From Taxillus chinensis (taxonomy: Eukaryota; Streptophyta; Magnoliopsida; Santalales; Loranthaceae), in NCBI GenBank assembly GCA_023512835.1, contig CM042084.1, forward strand, positions 51,995,531-52,059,530: a stretch of 64,000 nucleotides of DNA, given 5' to 3'. A program made the position numbers and the translations under genes. Below, one piece after another: positions 1-9,893 of the stretch (position 1 is its first letter; each line of letters opens with the position of its first letter). The notes beneath the pieces were generated by a model. The model was not told the DNA's origin and made no database searches. It worked only from the letters and a program-made list of their open reading frames with translations.

Positions 1-139
1 TGGCATGTTTGCTCCTGTCCAATTGGAGGACTGTTGTCACGGCACGACGTCCCAAACTCCCAGTGGATAAGCCTTAGAACTCAAGAAGTGAAGAAAGTTT
101 CATCCCCAACAGGGAAACCATTCATTTCTGCAACCAATC

Positions 140-715
140 CACCACATCCAAAGCCATGCTTACCAGCGTGCCAAACAACTAAAGCCATGCTCATCCGCAT
201 GTCAAACATCCAAAGACATGCTCACCCGCATGCCAATCGTCCAAAGCCATGCTTACCAGCGTGCCAAACAACCAAAGCCATGCTTACCAGTGTGCCAAAC
301 AACCAAAGCCATGCTTATCCGCATATCAAACATCCAAAACCATGCTCACCCGCATGCCAATCATCCAAAGCCATGCTTACCAGCATGCCAAACAACCAAA
401 GCCATGCTTACCAGCGTGCCAAACAACCAAAGCCATGCTCATCCGCATGTCAAACATCCAAAGCCATGCTCACCCGCATGCCAATCATCCAAAGCCATGC
501 TTACCGTGCCAAACAACCAAAGCCATGCTCATCCGCATGTCAAACATCCAAAGCCATGCTCACCCACATGCCAATCATCCAAAGCCATGCTTACTAGCAT
601 ACCAAACAACCAAAGCCATGCTCACCCGCATGCCAAACATCCAAAGCCATGCTCACTAGCATGCCAATTATCCAAAGCCATGCTCACCAGTGTGCGAACC
701 ATTCCAAAACCGCAG
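140..715 (+). repeat. 31-bp minisatellite, about 18 units
   Basis: Tandem units of about 31 bp begin with ccaaagccatgc and follow with one of three variant tails (ttaccagcgtgccaaacaa, ctcatccgcatgtcaaacat, ctcacccgcatgccaatcat). The variants recur in blocks, giving a weak higher-order pattern. One unit near 500 is 3 bp short. The array sits in the 3' untranslated region of the Tat/Ogre-like element, where such elements commonly carry tandem repeats. Because 31 is not a multiple of three and the unit has no plus-strand stop in any phase, long overlapping open frames appear here. They are not coding. Confidence 0.9.
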
Positions 716-798
716 AATATCAATCCCTGAAAAAGAGAGTTAATTTATCAAAATGGGTACGGGGTTATCTTTGCACGTCATTCGCACACAAACAACGC

Positions 799-813
799 GG
801 AAAGAGGGGTAGT
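799..813 (+). other. Polypurine tract of the Tat/Ogre-like element
   Basis: The purine run ggaaagaggggtagt lies directly before the LTR start at 814, the position of the plus-strand DNA primer. It fixes the orientation of the LTR as plus and shows that this is a 3' LTR rather than a solo LTR. Confidence 0.65.
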
Positions 814-2658
814 TGTTGGACCCCATTTTGACCAGGGCGTGTTATCGAACTCGAGAGAGCCCAAGAATGAGAGTCGTGTCCAGGAGACCTCAAAATTCCC
901 CAAGGTCAACATCAAAGGATAGAGGATGAAATTTGGATACCAAGGCACTTGACCGTGCCCAAATCCGACTAGAAACGAAGAAGTTATGACTAAAATAGTT
1001 TTCGACGTGAAAGTCAAACTTGGGGGAAGACGGTCAACGCCTTCGGTCAAACCAACCGAAAATATGATCGCAAAAATCTCCCAGGAACAGTTCAGGTGAA
1101 TTTATAGTCAGCTTTGAAGCCTCGCGATCGGCCTCGAAGCCTCGCGAGTCGGCCTCAAAGCCTTGTAGTCGGCCTCGAAGCCTCGAGGGGCGGCCTCGAA
1201 GACTCGCGATCGGCCTCAAAGCCTCGCGGTCGGCCTCGAAGACTCTAGCGAGTCAGCCTCGAAGCCTCGAGCACTCGGCCTCGAAGACTCATGACGGTCG
1301 CCTCGAAGCCTCGCGCGGTCGGCCTCGAAGACTCGCAGAGGGCAGCCTCAAAGACTTCGCAATCAGCCTCAAAGCCTCGCGATCCTTGAAGCCTCACGGC
1401 CCACCCTCGTAGCGTCGGCCTCGAAGACTCGCACAGCCTCGCGGTCGGCCTCGAAGCCTTGTAGCACTCAGCCTCAAAGACTCGCCGGTCGGCCTCGAAG
1501 CCTCGCAGCACGCAGCCTCGAAGCCTCGCAGTGCTCAGTCTCAAAGCTTTGTAGCACTCAGCCTCGAAGCCTCGCAGCGCTCAGCCTCGAAGCTTTGCAG
1601 CACTCAGCCTCGAAGCCTCATAGCTACGACCTTCGGCCCTTCAAGGCAGCTTCAGCTAAGACCTTCGACCCTACGAGGCAGCCTTCAACGCAGCTATGAC
1701 CTTTGACCCTACGAGGCTGCCTTTGATGCAACTAACAGATAGCAATATAGAATTTGAAAGAGAAGATCCAAGAATTCGGCAGACTTTGCTTCTTGGAGCT
1801 GAAGAAGGCATCTTCCACCACCCTTGCTGGATTTTTGTCTCCACATTCCTCAAGCATTCAAAACAGAGTAGAGCTAGCAAGAACATCAACCTTGATTTCC
1901 AGGGTTTATTCTCTCCTCTCTTACATTCTTCATAATAAACTATACCAAAATCTCACCTTCTTTTATTCAAAAATACAAAAACATTTTCAAAGGCCCGGTG
2001 GCCGTGGGATTGAGTTTTTATGCTCATATCCTCGCCACTTGGCCAACATTGACTCTGGTAGTGAATCTGAGCTTCACGGTATGCTCTTCATGACATCAGA
2101 CTCCACTTTCTCGCTTTTAAGATAAAACCCCAAATTCTCTTCAAGCAAACCCAGGCTTTTGTGGCTATGAGATTAAGTCCCATTGCTTATATCTTCACCA
2201 CCTGGCCAACATCAACTGTGGTAATGAATCCGAGCTCCATGCTGTGCTCTTCATGTTACTGGCTTTCTTTCTGTTTTCCTTGATAAAACAAAAGAATAAC
2301 ATTCTTTTTCTAAATAAAACCACCACAGTCTTTACAATGAAATAAAAAGAGAAGAAAGGGAAATTAAAATAAGCAAACACCTATAGACAAAGACTAGGTA
2401 CCAATTTTGGGCATTGTGGGGGTGTAAGAGCTTTTCTTCCTTTCCCACACGTAACCGACTCCCAAACCTATTCTCTGTAACCGTAGACCCTCTTAGGTAG
2501 CCAAACATACCTTCATCTTTGTTTGGTGGCGACTCTGTTTTTCTATCTCTCTTTTTGGTTCTGTGCGAGCTATGGCAATGATGGCTCAATGACCAAATCT
2601 CCATCCAAAGGAGTAATCGCAAGCCAGTCACGAGCCTGGACGACACCAGGTGATGACA
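814..2658 (+). mobile_element. 3' LTR of Tat/Ogre-like element (1845 bp)
   Basis: It starts TGTTGGACCCC and ends GTGATGACA. The 5' third (850-1080) aligns in reverse complement with 14600-15048 of the other Tat-like LTR, as does the terminal 250 bp with 12539-12790. Between them it holds its own minisatellite (1090-1660). Two imperfect direct copies of a segment of about 105 bp lie at 1995-2100 and 2157-2265 (shared words include cttggccaacat and gaatctgagctt/gaatccgagctc). Sequence rich in AATAAA-like words occurs around 2310-2350. No gene is present. Confidence 0.75.
1090..1660 (+). repeat. 20-22 bp LTR minisatellite (cctcgaagcctcgcag type)
   Basis: Degenerate tandem units built on gcctcgaagcctcgcagcactca fill the middle of the LTR. 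The equivalent position in the related LTR at 12539-15048 is occupied by a quite different repeat of about 53 bp. The core cctcgaagc also occurs at 19560-19660 in SIRE-A, and tcgaagcc is part of the SIRE-A LTR repeat. Confidence 0.85.
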
Positions 2659-2939
2659 GGTATGCCACCCAGCGAACTCTCACGCTCACGAGGTAACCCC
2701 CTCACCGGTGGTGGTGGTGGTGGCACCACCTACTGTGCTGCCATTTCACGGTGCACCTCCTCCCGAACCTCCTGCCGGATACCCTCCCTTAGCTCTCGGA
2801 CTTCCAGTCGGATGCCCTCTCGCAGCTGTGCCAACAACAGCGCATGTCCTCCAGCAGATTGCCCCGCACCCAGGCCTTCATGGGTAGATGACTCATCAGC
2901 CACTGCCCCTGACGCACGTGTCACTCTCCTCGGTGGCAT
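2659..2939 (-). pseudogene. gag: gag N-terminal fragment of Chromo-C
   Basis: The frame opens with MPPRRVTRASGAVADES and continues through an acidic/basic alternating helix (LREGIRLEVRELREGIRQ). This matches the Chromo-A gag N-terminus (start at 31361) closely. An in-frame TAG at 2730-2732 stands where Chromo-A has a glutamine codon in MAAQQVV, followed by the remains of a poly-proline stretch encoded by a GGT/ACC run. The gene ends at the junction with the Tat-like LTR. In the complete element this protein would form the virus-like particle core. Here it is a dead fragment. Confidence 0.75.
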
Positions 2940-2966
2940 TCTTACTACACGAAGTAAGAAAGACAA

Positions 2967-3393
2967 CCATCAGAATGCATTCATAATCTATTGCATGTCA
3001 CTACCTCTACGCCATCTATCAATTCTACCATCACATGGCATGTCACACATACATTACATCAATCCACATGCATCAATCCACATTATACATAGCTTATTCC
3101 ATATTGCACACAGCTCAAAAAAACAAGGACTTTTCCTTGTCATCATGCTCAAGGTATTCCAAGAAAATTCAGAGTTGTACATTTTAAACTTTATCACAGT
3201 TTAACACACATAGACAACAAATGCAACTAGTGCCCTAATGCCATTGCATGCAAATCCTACCTCAGGTCTGGACTACCCCAAGTACACCTTAGAGGCTCAA
3301 AGAGGACCATGTTGATTAGGCACGTCCCTCCAAGCTCCTCCAAAGGACTCAAGATAACCAGATCCGCCCACTACCCTAGGCCAACTAGACCAT
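2967..3393 (-). other. Leader (5' untranslated region) of Chromo-C
   Basis: Non-coding sequence between primer site and gag. It matches 31362-31754 of Chromo-A in order and in words such as gtgccctaatgcca and caagtacacctt. No other feature is seen. Confidence 0.6.
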
Positions 3394-3405
3394 GCTCTGA
3401 TACCA
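3394..3405 (-). other. Primer binding site, initiator tRNA-Met
   Basis: The minus strand reads TGGTATCAGAGC three bases inside the LTR edge, the exact complement of the 3' end of plant initiator tRNA-Met used by chromoviruses and many copia elements. Confidence 0.85.
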
Positions 3406-3408
3406 TAC

Positions 3409-4657
3409 TATCACGCCCCGGATTTCCAACCCGAGGAAACCGGTTCGTGACTCTCCTTTACCCACCCGGTGGGCAAGGGGTTGATATACAACATCCCACG
3501 CATGACATCGTACATAAACAACAGAAATTCGCAAAGACATAAATCAATATCTTTATTAATTTCAAACCACAATAAACGTTTAAAACCAAACCACATGCCT
3601 TTATTACATTCAAATCTTGTTTTTAACCTCTCCCCATAGGGGTTACATCAATTTCCTCAAAATAACAATTGAACGAAACAATAAAACAAATACGGTCTTC
3701 CACCTTGGGTTTCCACCTAGCGCCTGTAGGTTCATGAAAGAAAATACATCACAGAAGGAGGGGTGAGCAACCACAACTCAATAAGGATCATGTCTCCCCA
3801 ACCCATCCCATGCTCCTACCATCATAGCTCCACAAGTGCAGTGTAGTGACAATAAGATATAAGCACTTGGTAATCCAGTCAAGCGTCAACACACAAGTCA
3901 CAAGTACAACCTTTACCATAGCCACACAGGCTAGCATATCCACATCCACACAGGCTAACATTTCCAAAGCCACACATGCTAACATAAACAGTCCCGGGCT
4001 TCTACAGCCACCGGGTTCCAAGAACAGTCCCGGGCTTCCACAGCCACCGGGTACCAAAATAGCCCCGGGCTTCTATAGCCACCGGGTGTACCAACAAACA
4101 CACAACACACAAAGCCAAACAGGCATAACATCAAACACATGATTTGCATAGTCACAGGCATAACATCGAATACATAGTGTGCACATATTCACAGGCTCTC
4201 AAACTTAGTCACACAGACATAAAATCGAACACCTAGCATGCATAGCCACAAAGTCATAAAAACAAACACTTAGCATGCGTAATCCCTAGCCTCACGGGCA
4301 TATATACAAATATCCAAGCAAATACGCCATTGAAGGCCAACATCCATATAGGAGATCACACCTATATGAATTTACATATATATATATATCCAGAATATAC
4401 AATAGACTGCTTATCATAAGGCTAAACAAAGTTAGGAAGGCTCCCATACAAAAACCTCACTGCCCGTGATAACCATTGTCACGTGCAGCCCCAAAAAGCT
4501 TCCTCTTGGGCTCAAATCTTGCCCCTAGCTTACTCACCATCAAACAAAGTATTTTAACCAATGTGTGTCGGAATAAAACTTCCTAAAACCCAACAATTGC
4601 CACTCAAAAGGCATAACTGCGACTAACTCCTCACATCCCAAAACACGGGTCATTACA
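3409..4657 (-). mobile_element. 5' LTR of Chromo-C (1249 bp)
   Basis: The minus-strand LTR begins TGTAATGACCCGTG at 4657 and ends near ggcgtgata at 3409 (terminal CA changed to TA). It contains three tandem copies of about 36 bp (cccgggcttctacagccaccggg type) at 3985-4095. The first part (4440-4657) is repeated in the opposite orientation at 6289-6449. Confidence 0.75.
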
Positions 4658-4777
4658 TGAGCATTTTGACAGTACTTGGGCCCAATTCCGAGTCAGGGCC
4701 CCGAGTGGCCTGATTGTTGACTTTCTAGGGGTTTATTTGTTGTCTTTGCATTTGAGCAGTCATTTGAGTGTCATAAT
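4658..4777 (+). other. Diverged duplicate of the Chromo-B LTR segment at 6533-6660
   Basis: About 120 bp beginning tgagcattttgac and including tacttgggccc and gattgttgac are shared in direct orientation with 6533-6660. It is the flank into which Chromo-C (left) and the truncated Sirevirus (right) lie, and is therefore a piece of an older chromovirus-type LTR. Confidence 0.6.
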
Positions 4778-5269
4778 TGTTGAATCAAGCTCAAATTTTG
4801 GATGATGCGGATAAAAGCCTATGTAATTTGATTTGAGACATTGCATGTTTATTCTTAAGTTGTTGCAGAAGATATGATCTTAATCCGGACCTTCACTCGT
4901 GAGAGAAAAGCTAAGGACAGGATACATAATCCTGATCCAGACAAATATGAGTGTCGTCAAACACTTGGTAAATAACCAAGTCTACACTTCATACAGAATA
5001 AGGATCATTCGTGCTGACTAAACACTTAAAGCTATGGACTAAGGATTCCGCATCTTATAGTTTAAACGGACTAAGTCAAATAGATGCGGAATAAGAATCC
5101 TAGTCTACATCTAGCATGGAGTAAGAGAAAGTTATCATGGAATAAAAAGCTAAGTCTCCCACTCAAGCGGACTAAGGACAAGAAGACACGGAGTAAGGAA
5201 TCCGAGTCTTTCATACATGTAGAGTAAGGAACGACTTGTGCGGAATAAGGACCCAAGTCCTTTATTCGC

Positions 5270-5560
5270 ACGGAGTAAGGAAAAGGAATGCAGAGTAAGG
5301 AATCCAAACCTTTTACTCATGTAGAGTAAGGATGTGCTGATACAGAGTAAGCCATCCAGACCTTTCAACTCATGCGGAGTAAGGAACTCGTGCGGACTAA
5401 GGAAGCGCTGATACGAAGTATGCTCTCCGGACTTCTCATTCATACGGAGTAAGGAAGTGCTGATACGGAATAAGGATTCCAGTATCAAACTAACACAGAG
5501 TAAGCAACTACTGATACAGAGTAAGGATCCGAGCTTCATTAACACGAAGTAACGAACTTT
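5270..5560 (+). repeat. Degenerate cggagtaagg repeats in Sirevirus LTR
   Basis: Irregular copies of a unit containing gcggagtaaggaa or acagagtaaggatccgagc recur at about 20-60 bp spacing. The same family is regular in SIRE-B (45890-46370) and recurs in the Tat-like solo LTR at 14270-14520. Confidence 0.75.
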
Positions 5561-5856
5561 GCGACGGATTAAGAAGATACTACTTCAACTTATCCGCTTC
5601 GCATTCAAAGTCGTCAGCTTTGTGTCCCGATGTAAGACAAACTCGTTGAAAACCTAAAACATCTTACATGTGGATCACGTGGATATGTAGACATAACTTT
5701 AAGTACACTTGGGAACTTACAAAGAAACTTATGTTTTATAGACCCAAGATCTTGAGCTCCACATTCGCAGCAATCAAGGTAGAGAGATTTCCGAGGAACA
5801 GTCAAAGCTGCACGTTGCTCGAAAGAACAAGTTCCAAAGATGTTTCTCACTGATGG

Positions 5857-5857
5857 T

Positions 5858-5891
<34 letters not shown>

Positions 5892-5892
5892 C
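5857..5892 (+). repeat. (TA)n(TG)n microsatellite
   Basis: A run of ta dinucleotides followed by about 14 tg dinucleotides inside the truncated Sirevirus LTR. Confidence 0.95.
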
Positions 5893-6203
5893 ATGAGCAA
5901 TAGAGAGATATATGCATGCGCGCGTACATGTAAAGGAGCATATAAACATCATACTGGCTAGTGTGTGAGTAATTGTAAACAAAGTGTAAGAGAATTGTTC
6001 GGTAGATTGAAAAGCTTCATTACCTTTAACCTGCTATATTTTGTTGTAATTATCTCTTGATAATAAAACAAAATAATTCCACTATCTAGTTATCTTCCGC
6101 ATTGATTCTATCTCTTAACCAGATAAGTGTTGTGCTAGGGACAAGAGAAGAGTTTTCAATTAGAGCCTATTCACCCCCCTCTAGGCTCTTAGGGACCAAC
6201 AAG

Positions 6204-6215
6204 TGGTATCAGAGC
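6204..6215 (+). other. Primer binding site, initiator tRNA-Met
   Basis: TGGTATCAGAGC two bases after the LTR end. Confidence 0.85.
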
Positions 6216-6262
6216 AAGTCTACCTGCTCAAAGTAGAGATCCACTCTTTCTCTCTCTCAACA

Positions 6263-6288
6263 ATGGCCGAAGAAAGCAGCATGCTTTT
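6263..6288 (+). pseudogene. gag: gag start remnant of truncated Sirevirus
   Basis: The codons for MAEESSML match the SIRE-B gag start at 47023. Similarity fades within a few codons as the sequence passes into a plus-strand chromovirus LTR start (aacccgtgttt). The two sequences are similar at the junction, which fits an end-joining or microhomology-mediated deletion. Confidence 0.7.
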
Positions 6289-6449
6289 AATAACCCGTGT
6301 TTCGGTATGTGAGGAGTTAGCCACAGTTATGCCTTTTGGGTGGCAATTGTTGGGTTTTTAGGAGTTTTATTTCCACACACATTAGCTAGAACACTTTGTA
6401 TGTTGATGAGCAAGCATAAGGCAAGAGATGAGCCCAAGAGGACACTTTT
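6289..6449 (+). mobile_element. Chromovirus LTR fragment in plus orientation
   Basis: From aacccgtgtttcgg through gtgaggagttagcc, gcaattgttgggttt and gagcccaagagga, this follows the first 190 bp of the Chromo-C LTR read on its own strand (4657 downwards). It is thus an inverted partial copy of 4460-4657. Confidence 0.7.
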
Positions 6450-7904
6450 TGTAAAGACTCGTATTTGGGTAGTGTTGAGAGATAGCCATTCTATGGGAAT
6501 GCAACTATCTAGATGGTAGTGTAGCCGTCGACGTGAGCATTTTGACACTACTTGGGCCCGATTGGGTCGGGGGGCCCGAGTGGCCCGATTGTTGACTTCT
6601 TGGGATTTATTGGTTGACTTTGCATTTAAGCGGTCATTTGAGTATGATAATATCTGAATAGTGTTGTGCTCATCATTTTGAGCGTTGTGACTGTAATTTG
6701 ACTCAATTTGGAGTTCGGGACCTTGGAGGTCAATTATTGTGTTGGGAGGTCAAGTATTGATGTAAAGACCCATACCTGTGTGAGGTTGAACGTTAAGCCC
6801 GAATAAAGTTTGAAATATCTATTTGGCAGCACGGCCTCAGTGTTAGCATTTTGGGTTCTTATTACTATTAATATGGCGATTTTAATATCTTGAGTTTATT
6901 ATTAAATATTTACTATAATGGTAATATCATTACCATGATTATTTAAGTATTTTATAATAATTAAAATGGTGACTATTATTCTTATTAATACAACTATTGG
7001 GTTTATTATTATTATTATAAGTATTTTAATATATTTTAAATTTATTATTCTTAGTATTATTAGTATTTTGAGGTTATTATAATTATTAATAATAGTGGAT
7101 TAGTAATATATATATATTAAATAGTATAAAAGGGAGAACCTAGGGTGAAACCCTAGGTCTGTTGTGCGTGTACAAAACTTGGTAGAGAAGAGTAGTGGGG
7201 TTGAAGCTGTTGTGTCCTATTGATCATTCGAAACAATCCAGGTAGGTGACTCTTGTTTATTGATTATACTATTGCATGAACGCAGAATTGTTGGAATTGG
7301 TATGGGTTGAATCTCTTTATGTATATGTAAATTTTAAAAAAATTAATAAGTATAATTACTAGTATTATTCTTCTCTTTGGGGATTTCTCGGTTCCCACGA
7401 ACGGTGGTGGAAGCGTCGTTTGCAAGGGCATCTCAACTGAGGTGTTGGAAGGCCGTGTTGGAAGGCGTCAAAGCATCGGCTTCAGGGGGTGTTGCGGCTG
7501 TGCTGTTGGAGGGGAGCCGTTGAGGGCGCCGGCTTCAAGGCGTCGTGACAGTATGATTCCGCACGCCGCGTGGAGGTGTTGGAAGGGAGGGGCGGCAGCA
7601 TTAGTGCCGCCCCTTGGAATCGGTCTCGTGAGCCAGCGTGTTGTGCGTGCCCATTGTGCTACACATGCACCGTGCAGTAGGGAGGAAGTGGGTGCCGGCC
7701 TGTGTTGCCGCCTGGAGATCCATCTGCGCGCCTTGTTGGCATGGAGGGTGAAGGGGGTGGCAGCATCCATGTTGCCCTTGGGGACCAGCGCCATCCCTAG
7801 CGAGCTGGCGTTTTGGCGCGGGCCGGCCCTCCTTTTGGGCCAGTCCCTTTTTTTTTTAGAGAACCTAATGGCTATATATATAAATAAGTATATATATTTA
7901 TATA
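6450..7904 (+). mobile_element. Left part of the Chromo-B 5' LTR
   Basis: This is AT-rich LTR sequence with a GC-rich tail, interrupted at 7904 by SIRE-A and resumed at 34828. The start is not certain: TGTAAAGACTCG at 6450 and TGTAAAGACCCA at 6761 both look like LTR starts. 6890-7110 is very AT-rich simple sequence. 7440-7850 is GC-rich and carries long chance open frames on both strands but no recognisable protein. The LTR identity rests on its continuation to an LTR end and tRNA-Met primer site at 35929-35944. Confidence 0.5.
7900..7904. repeat. Target site duplication of SIRE-A (left)
   Basis: atata here matches atata at 34823-34827 on the other side of the element. Confidence 0.8.
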
Positions 7905-9852
7905 TGTTGGAAACACAAGATTTGATGAAGCTGCCAAATTATAGTCTAAGTCTGGAGACTCGAAGAATCGAAGGTCGTAGGGTCGAAGAGTCGTAGTTCG
8001 TAGAAGTAAAACTGTCACAGGACACGATTGGCGGGAGGCTCGCAGACTCCTAGGGTCTGGAGACTCAAAGCGAAACAGTGACAGAACATTGCGACTCGTA
8101 GATCCAGGGTCGAAGGTCGTAGAGTCATAGTACGGAAAAGAGAGCGTTACTGCAAGCGTCAATAAGTTCAAAGGCTCGTAGAGATGAAGAATTCTTAAGA
8201 ACAGTAACCAAAACTAAATGACTCATAGAGTCGTAGACTCGTGGCCCGTAGAGCTGTAGAGTCCCCAAAAATACTTAAGTCAATTAACAGAACTTAAACT
8301 ACCACTAGACTGGAAGACTCGTAGAGTCGAAGCCTTAGAACACTATTAAGAAAACAGGACTCGTAGACTCGTAGATCGAAAGTTGCAGAGTCGAAGCCTT
8401 CGAACAGTGTTAAGAAAACCGGACTCATAGACTCGTAGATTGAAAGTCGTAGAGTCGAAGCCTTCGACACTGTTAAGAACACTGGACCCGTAGACTTGTA
8501 GATTTGAAAGTCGAAGAGTCGATGCTATAAAGACTGGCAAACAAATGAAACTATAACTCAAGGGTCATAGAGTCGTAGACTCGTAGACTCAAGGGATAAA
8601 GTCACTATAAAGAAATTGCCACACTTTCAAACTCGGAGATCGATGGCTGAGAGTTGTAGCTGAAGGGTCGTAGCCATACAGAAACTCAGTTTATAAGCCT
8701 CTGTGAAAGACTAAGTAAGAAAAGCGAAGTTTAAGACTCGTAGAGTCGAAGATTTTCAGAACCACTTAGTCAAATATAGTAAACTGAGAGACCCGAAGGT
8801 TGTAGACCCGAAGAACTAGGGTCGTAGACTCGTAGCTATAATAACAGGTAGATTAGACGGACTCAAAGAAGTCACTCTAAGCGATTATTCGAAGAGTCGC
8901 AGACTCGCAGAGTCGTAGACTTTAGTTAACGGAGTGACACAAAAGGCTCATCCATCCTGAACTCTAGCCTCGAAGATATGAGTCGTAGACTCGCAGAAAC
9001 ACTATAAAGCCTGAAGCAAAACTTCGCAACTTTCGACAGGTTCTAACTGAAATCTTCGAGTCACCGAACCTACGCTGCATCTACCTCCGAGGAAGACTTA
9101 CAACCCTAAACACAGCCACTTAGCGATATTGTCAGCTAGGGTTTGTATAGCAAGTCTGCACCGTCCCGAGCAGTTGAGCATATTAATGACACATTAATTG
9201 CTGCCAACTACCACCCATGGATGAACGGCCAAGATCGACTGCATGCCAAATACGCAGTATGGGCATCTGATCTGCAAATCAAAGCAGATCAACCCATCCC
9301 CTGGCATTCCGCATTTTCAGTGGGGGGAAGTTAGTCTATTGGGATGGACATCATGGCGCACGAGCACTTTAATCCTAAAAATATATCTCTCACACACTTA
9401 ACGACAAAATCAAGAGTTTAACCTCTCTCTCAAAAGAAGGAAACACACAGAACACAAGAAGGTGGTTCTTGTATTAAGTCTTAATCTCTGTGTTGTTGAC
9501 AGGAGAGCAATCCATCTGATTACTCAAGAACCTTTTGTTCATCAAAGATCTAGCACTTGTATTAAGTCTTAATCTCTGTGTTGTTTGTTTTCCACACTTT
9601 GATCTATCATAAACCATCTCTTTCACAACTGAGATCTGTTGAGAAAAGAGCATTTACTCTTATCTTAGTTTTGTCTAATAGTTCATCATCACTCACGTTA
9701 TCCTCACAATACTACTGTCTTCTTCTCCATAAATACTTCCATCATAGTCATCTGTAGAGGAATCCAAAACCAGCTAACAGTCTAGCTTTCATCATAGTCA
9801 CACACGAAGAAAGTCTATTTACGCCCCCTCTAGACTCACTTTGGGACCTACA
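7905..9852 (+). mobile_element. 5' LTR of SIRE-A (1948 bp)
   Basis: TGTTGGAAACAC ... GGGACCTACA. It is rich in tcgtagactcgtagagtcgaag words. Compared with the 3' LTR it lacks about 115 bp (34344-34459) and instead has a second copy of cttgtattaagtcttaatct (9471 and 9556). Confidence 0.9.
8325..8525 (+). repeat. About 64-bp tandem repeat in SIRE-A LTR
   Basis: Three consecutive units each contain actcgtagactcgtagat, gtcgaagccttcgaa and gttaagaaaac. The same three units are in the 3' LTR at about 23875-24110. Confidence 0.85.
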
Positions 9853-9854
9853 AT

Positions 9855-9866
9855 TGGTATCAGAGC
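9855..9866 (+). other. Primer binding site of SIRE-A, initiator tRNA-Met
   Basis: TGGTATCAGAGC two bases after the LTR end. Confidence 0.9.
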
Positions 9867-9893
9867 GGTTCTACAACTCCGTAGAGATCCCTT

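Larger units (their letters stand above)
1..2658 (+). mobile_element. 3' end of a Tat/Ogre-like Ty3/gypsy retrotransposon
   Basis: This stretch has the order expected for the 3' end of a plus-strand LTR element: a repeat-rich non-coding region, a purine tract, then an LTR with TG...CA ends. The LTR is homologous along much of its length to the solo LTR at 12539-15048. Both carry, near the 3' end, the segment with cacacgtaac/ctacacgtaa and ggtggcgactct/ggtggcaactct that is typical of Tat/Ogre-type elements. The internal coding part would lie left of the window. The right flank ggtat (2659-2663) should match a target duplication outside the window. Lineage is inferred from LTR features only, since no pol is visible. 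Confidence 0.6.
2659..4657 (-). mobile_element. 5' end of an old chromovirus (Chromo-C)
   Basis: Reading on the minus strand this is LTR (4657 to 3409), tRNA-Met primer site, leader and the beginning of gag. It is homologous to the same part of Chromo-A (31080-33672), but the LTR is shorter (1249 against 1860-1903 bp) and diverged. The gag is cut off at 2659 by the Tat/Ogre-like LTR, and the rest of the element is not in the window. Confidence 0.8.
4778..6288 (+). mobile_element. Truncated Sirevirus 5' end (SIRE-B family relative)
   Basis: LTR 4778-6201 (TGTTGAATC ... GGGACCAACA), then the primer site and the first codons of gag. The LTR is a diverged relative of the SIRE-B LTRs at 45637 and 54643: same start, same cggagtaagg repeats, same cattcacccccct end. 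It stops abruptly about 85 bp past the LTR, where chromovirus LTR sequence begins, so this is a deletion remnant. Confidence 0.8.

Noticed and set aside
34..831. Overlapping proteins of 60-187 aa made of PKPCLPACQTTKAML-type repeats
   Set aside because: They are translations of the 31-bp minisatellite in three frames; no stop occurs in the unit, so openness is automatic.
3394..3405. tRNA-like matches at several places (tggtatcagagc, tggcaccgttgccgggga)
   Set aside because: These are primer binding sites complementary to tRNA 3' ends, each beside an LTR; no full tRNA gene is present.
7442..7996. 184-aa open frame MLEGRVGRRQS... and its reverse-strand partner
   Set aside because: It lies in a GC-rich stretch of an LTR, runs across the SIRE-A insertion boundary at 7905 and matches no known family.
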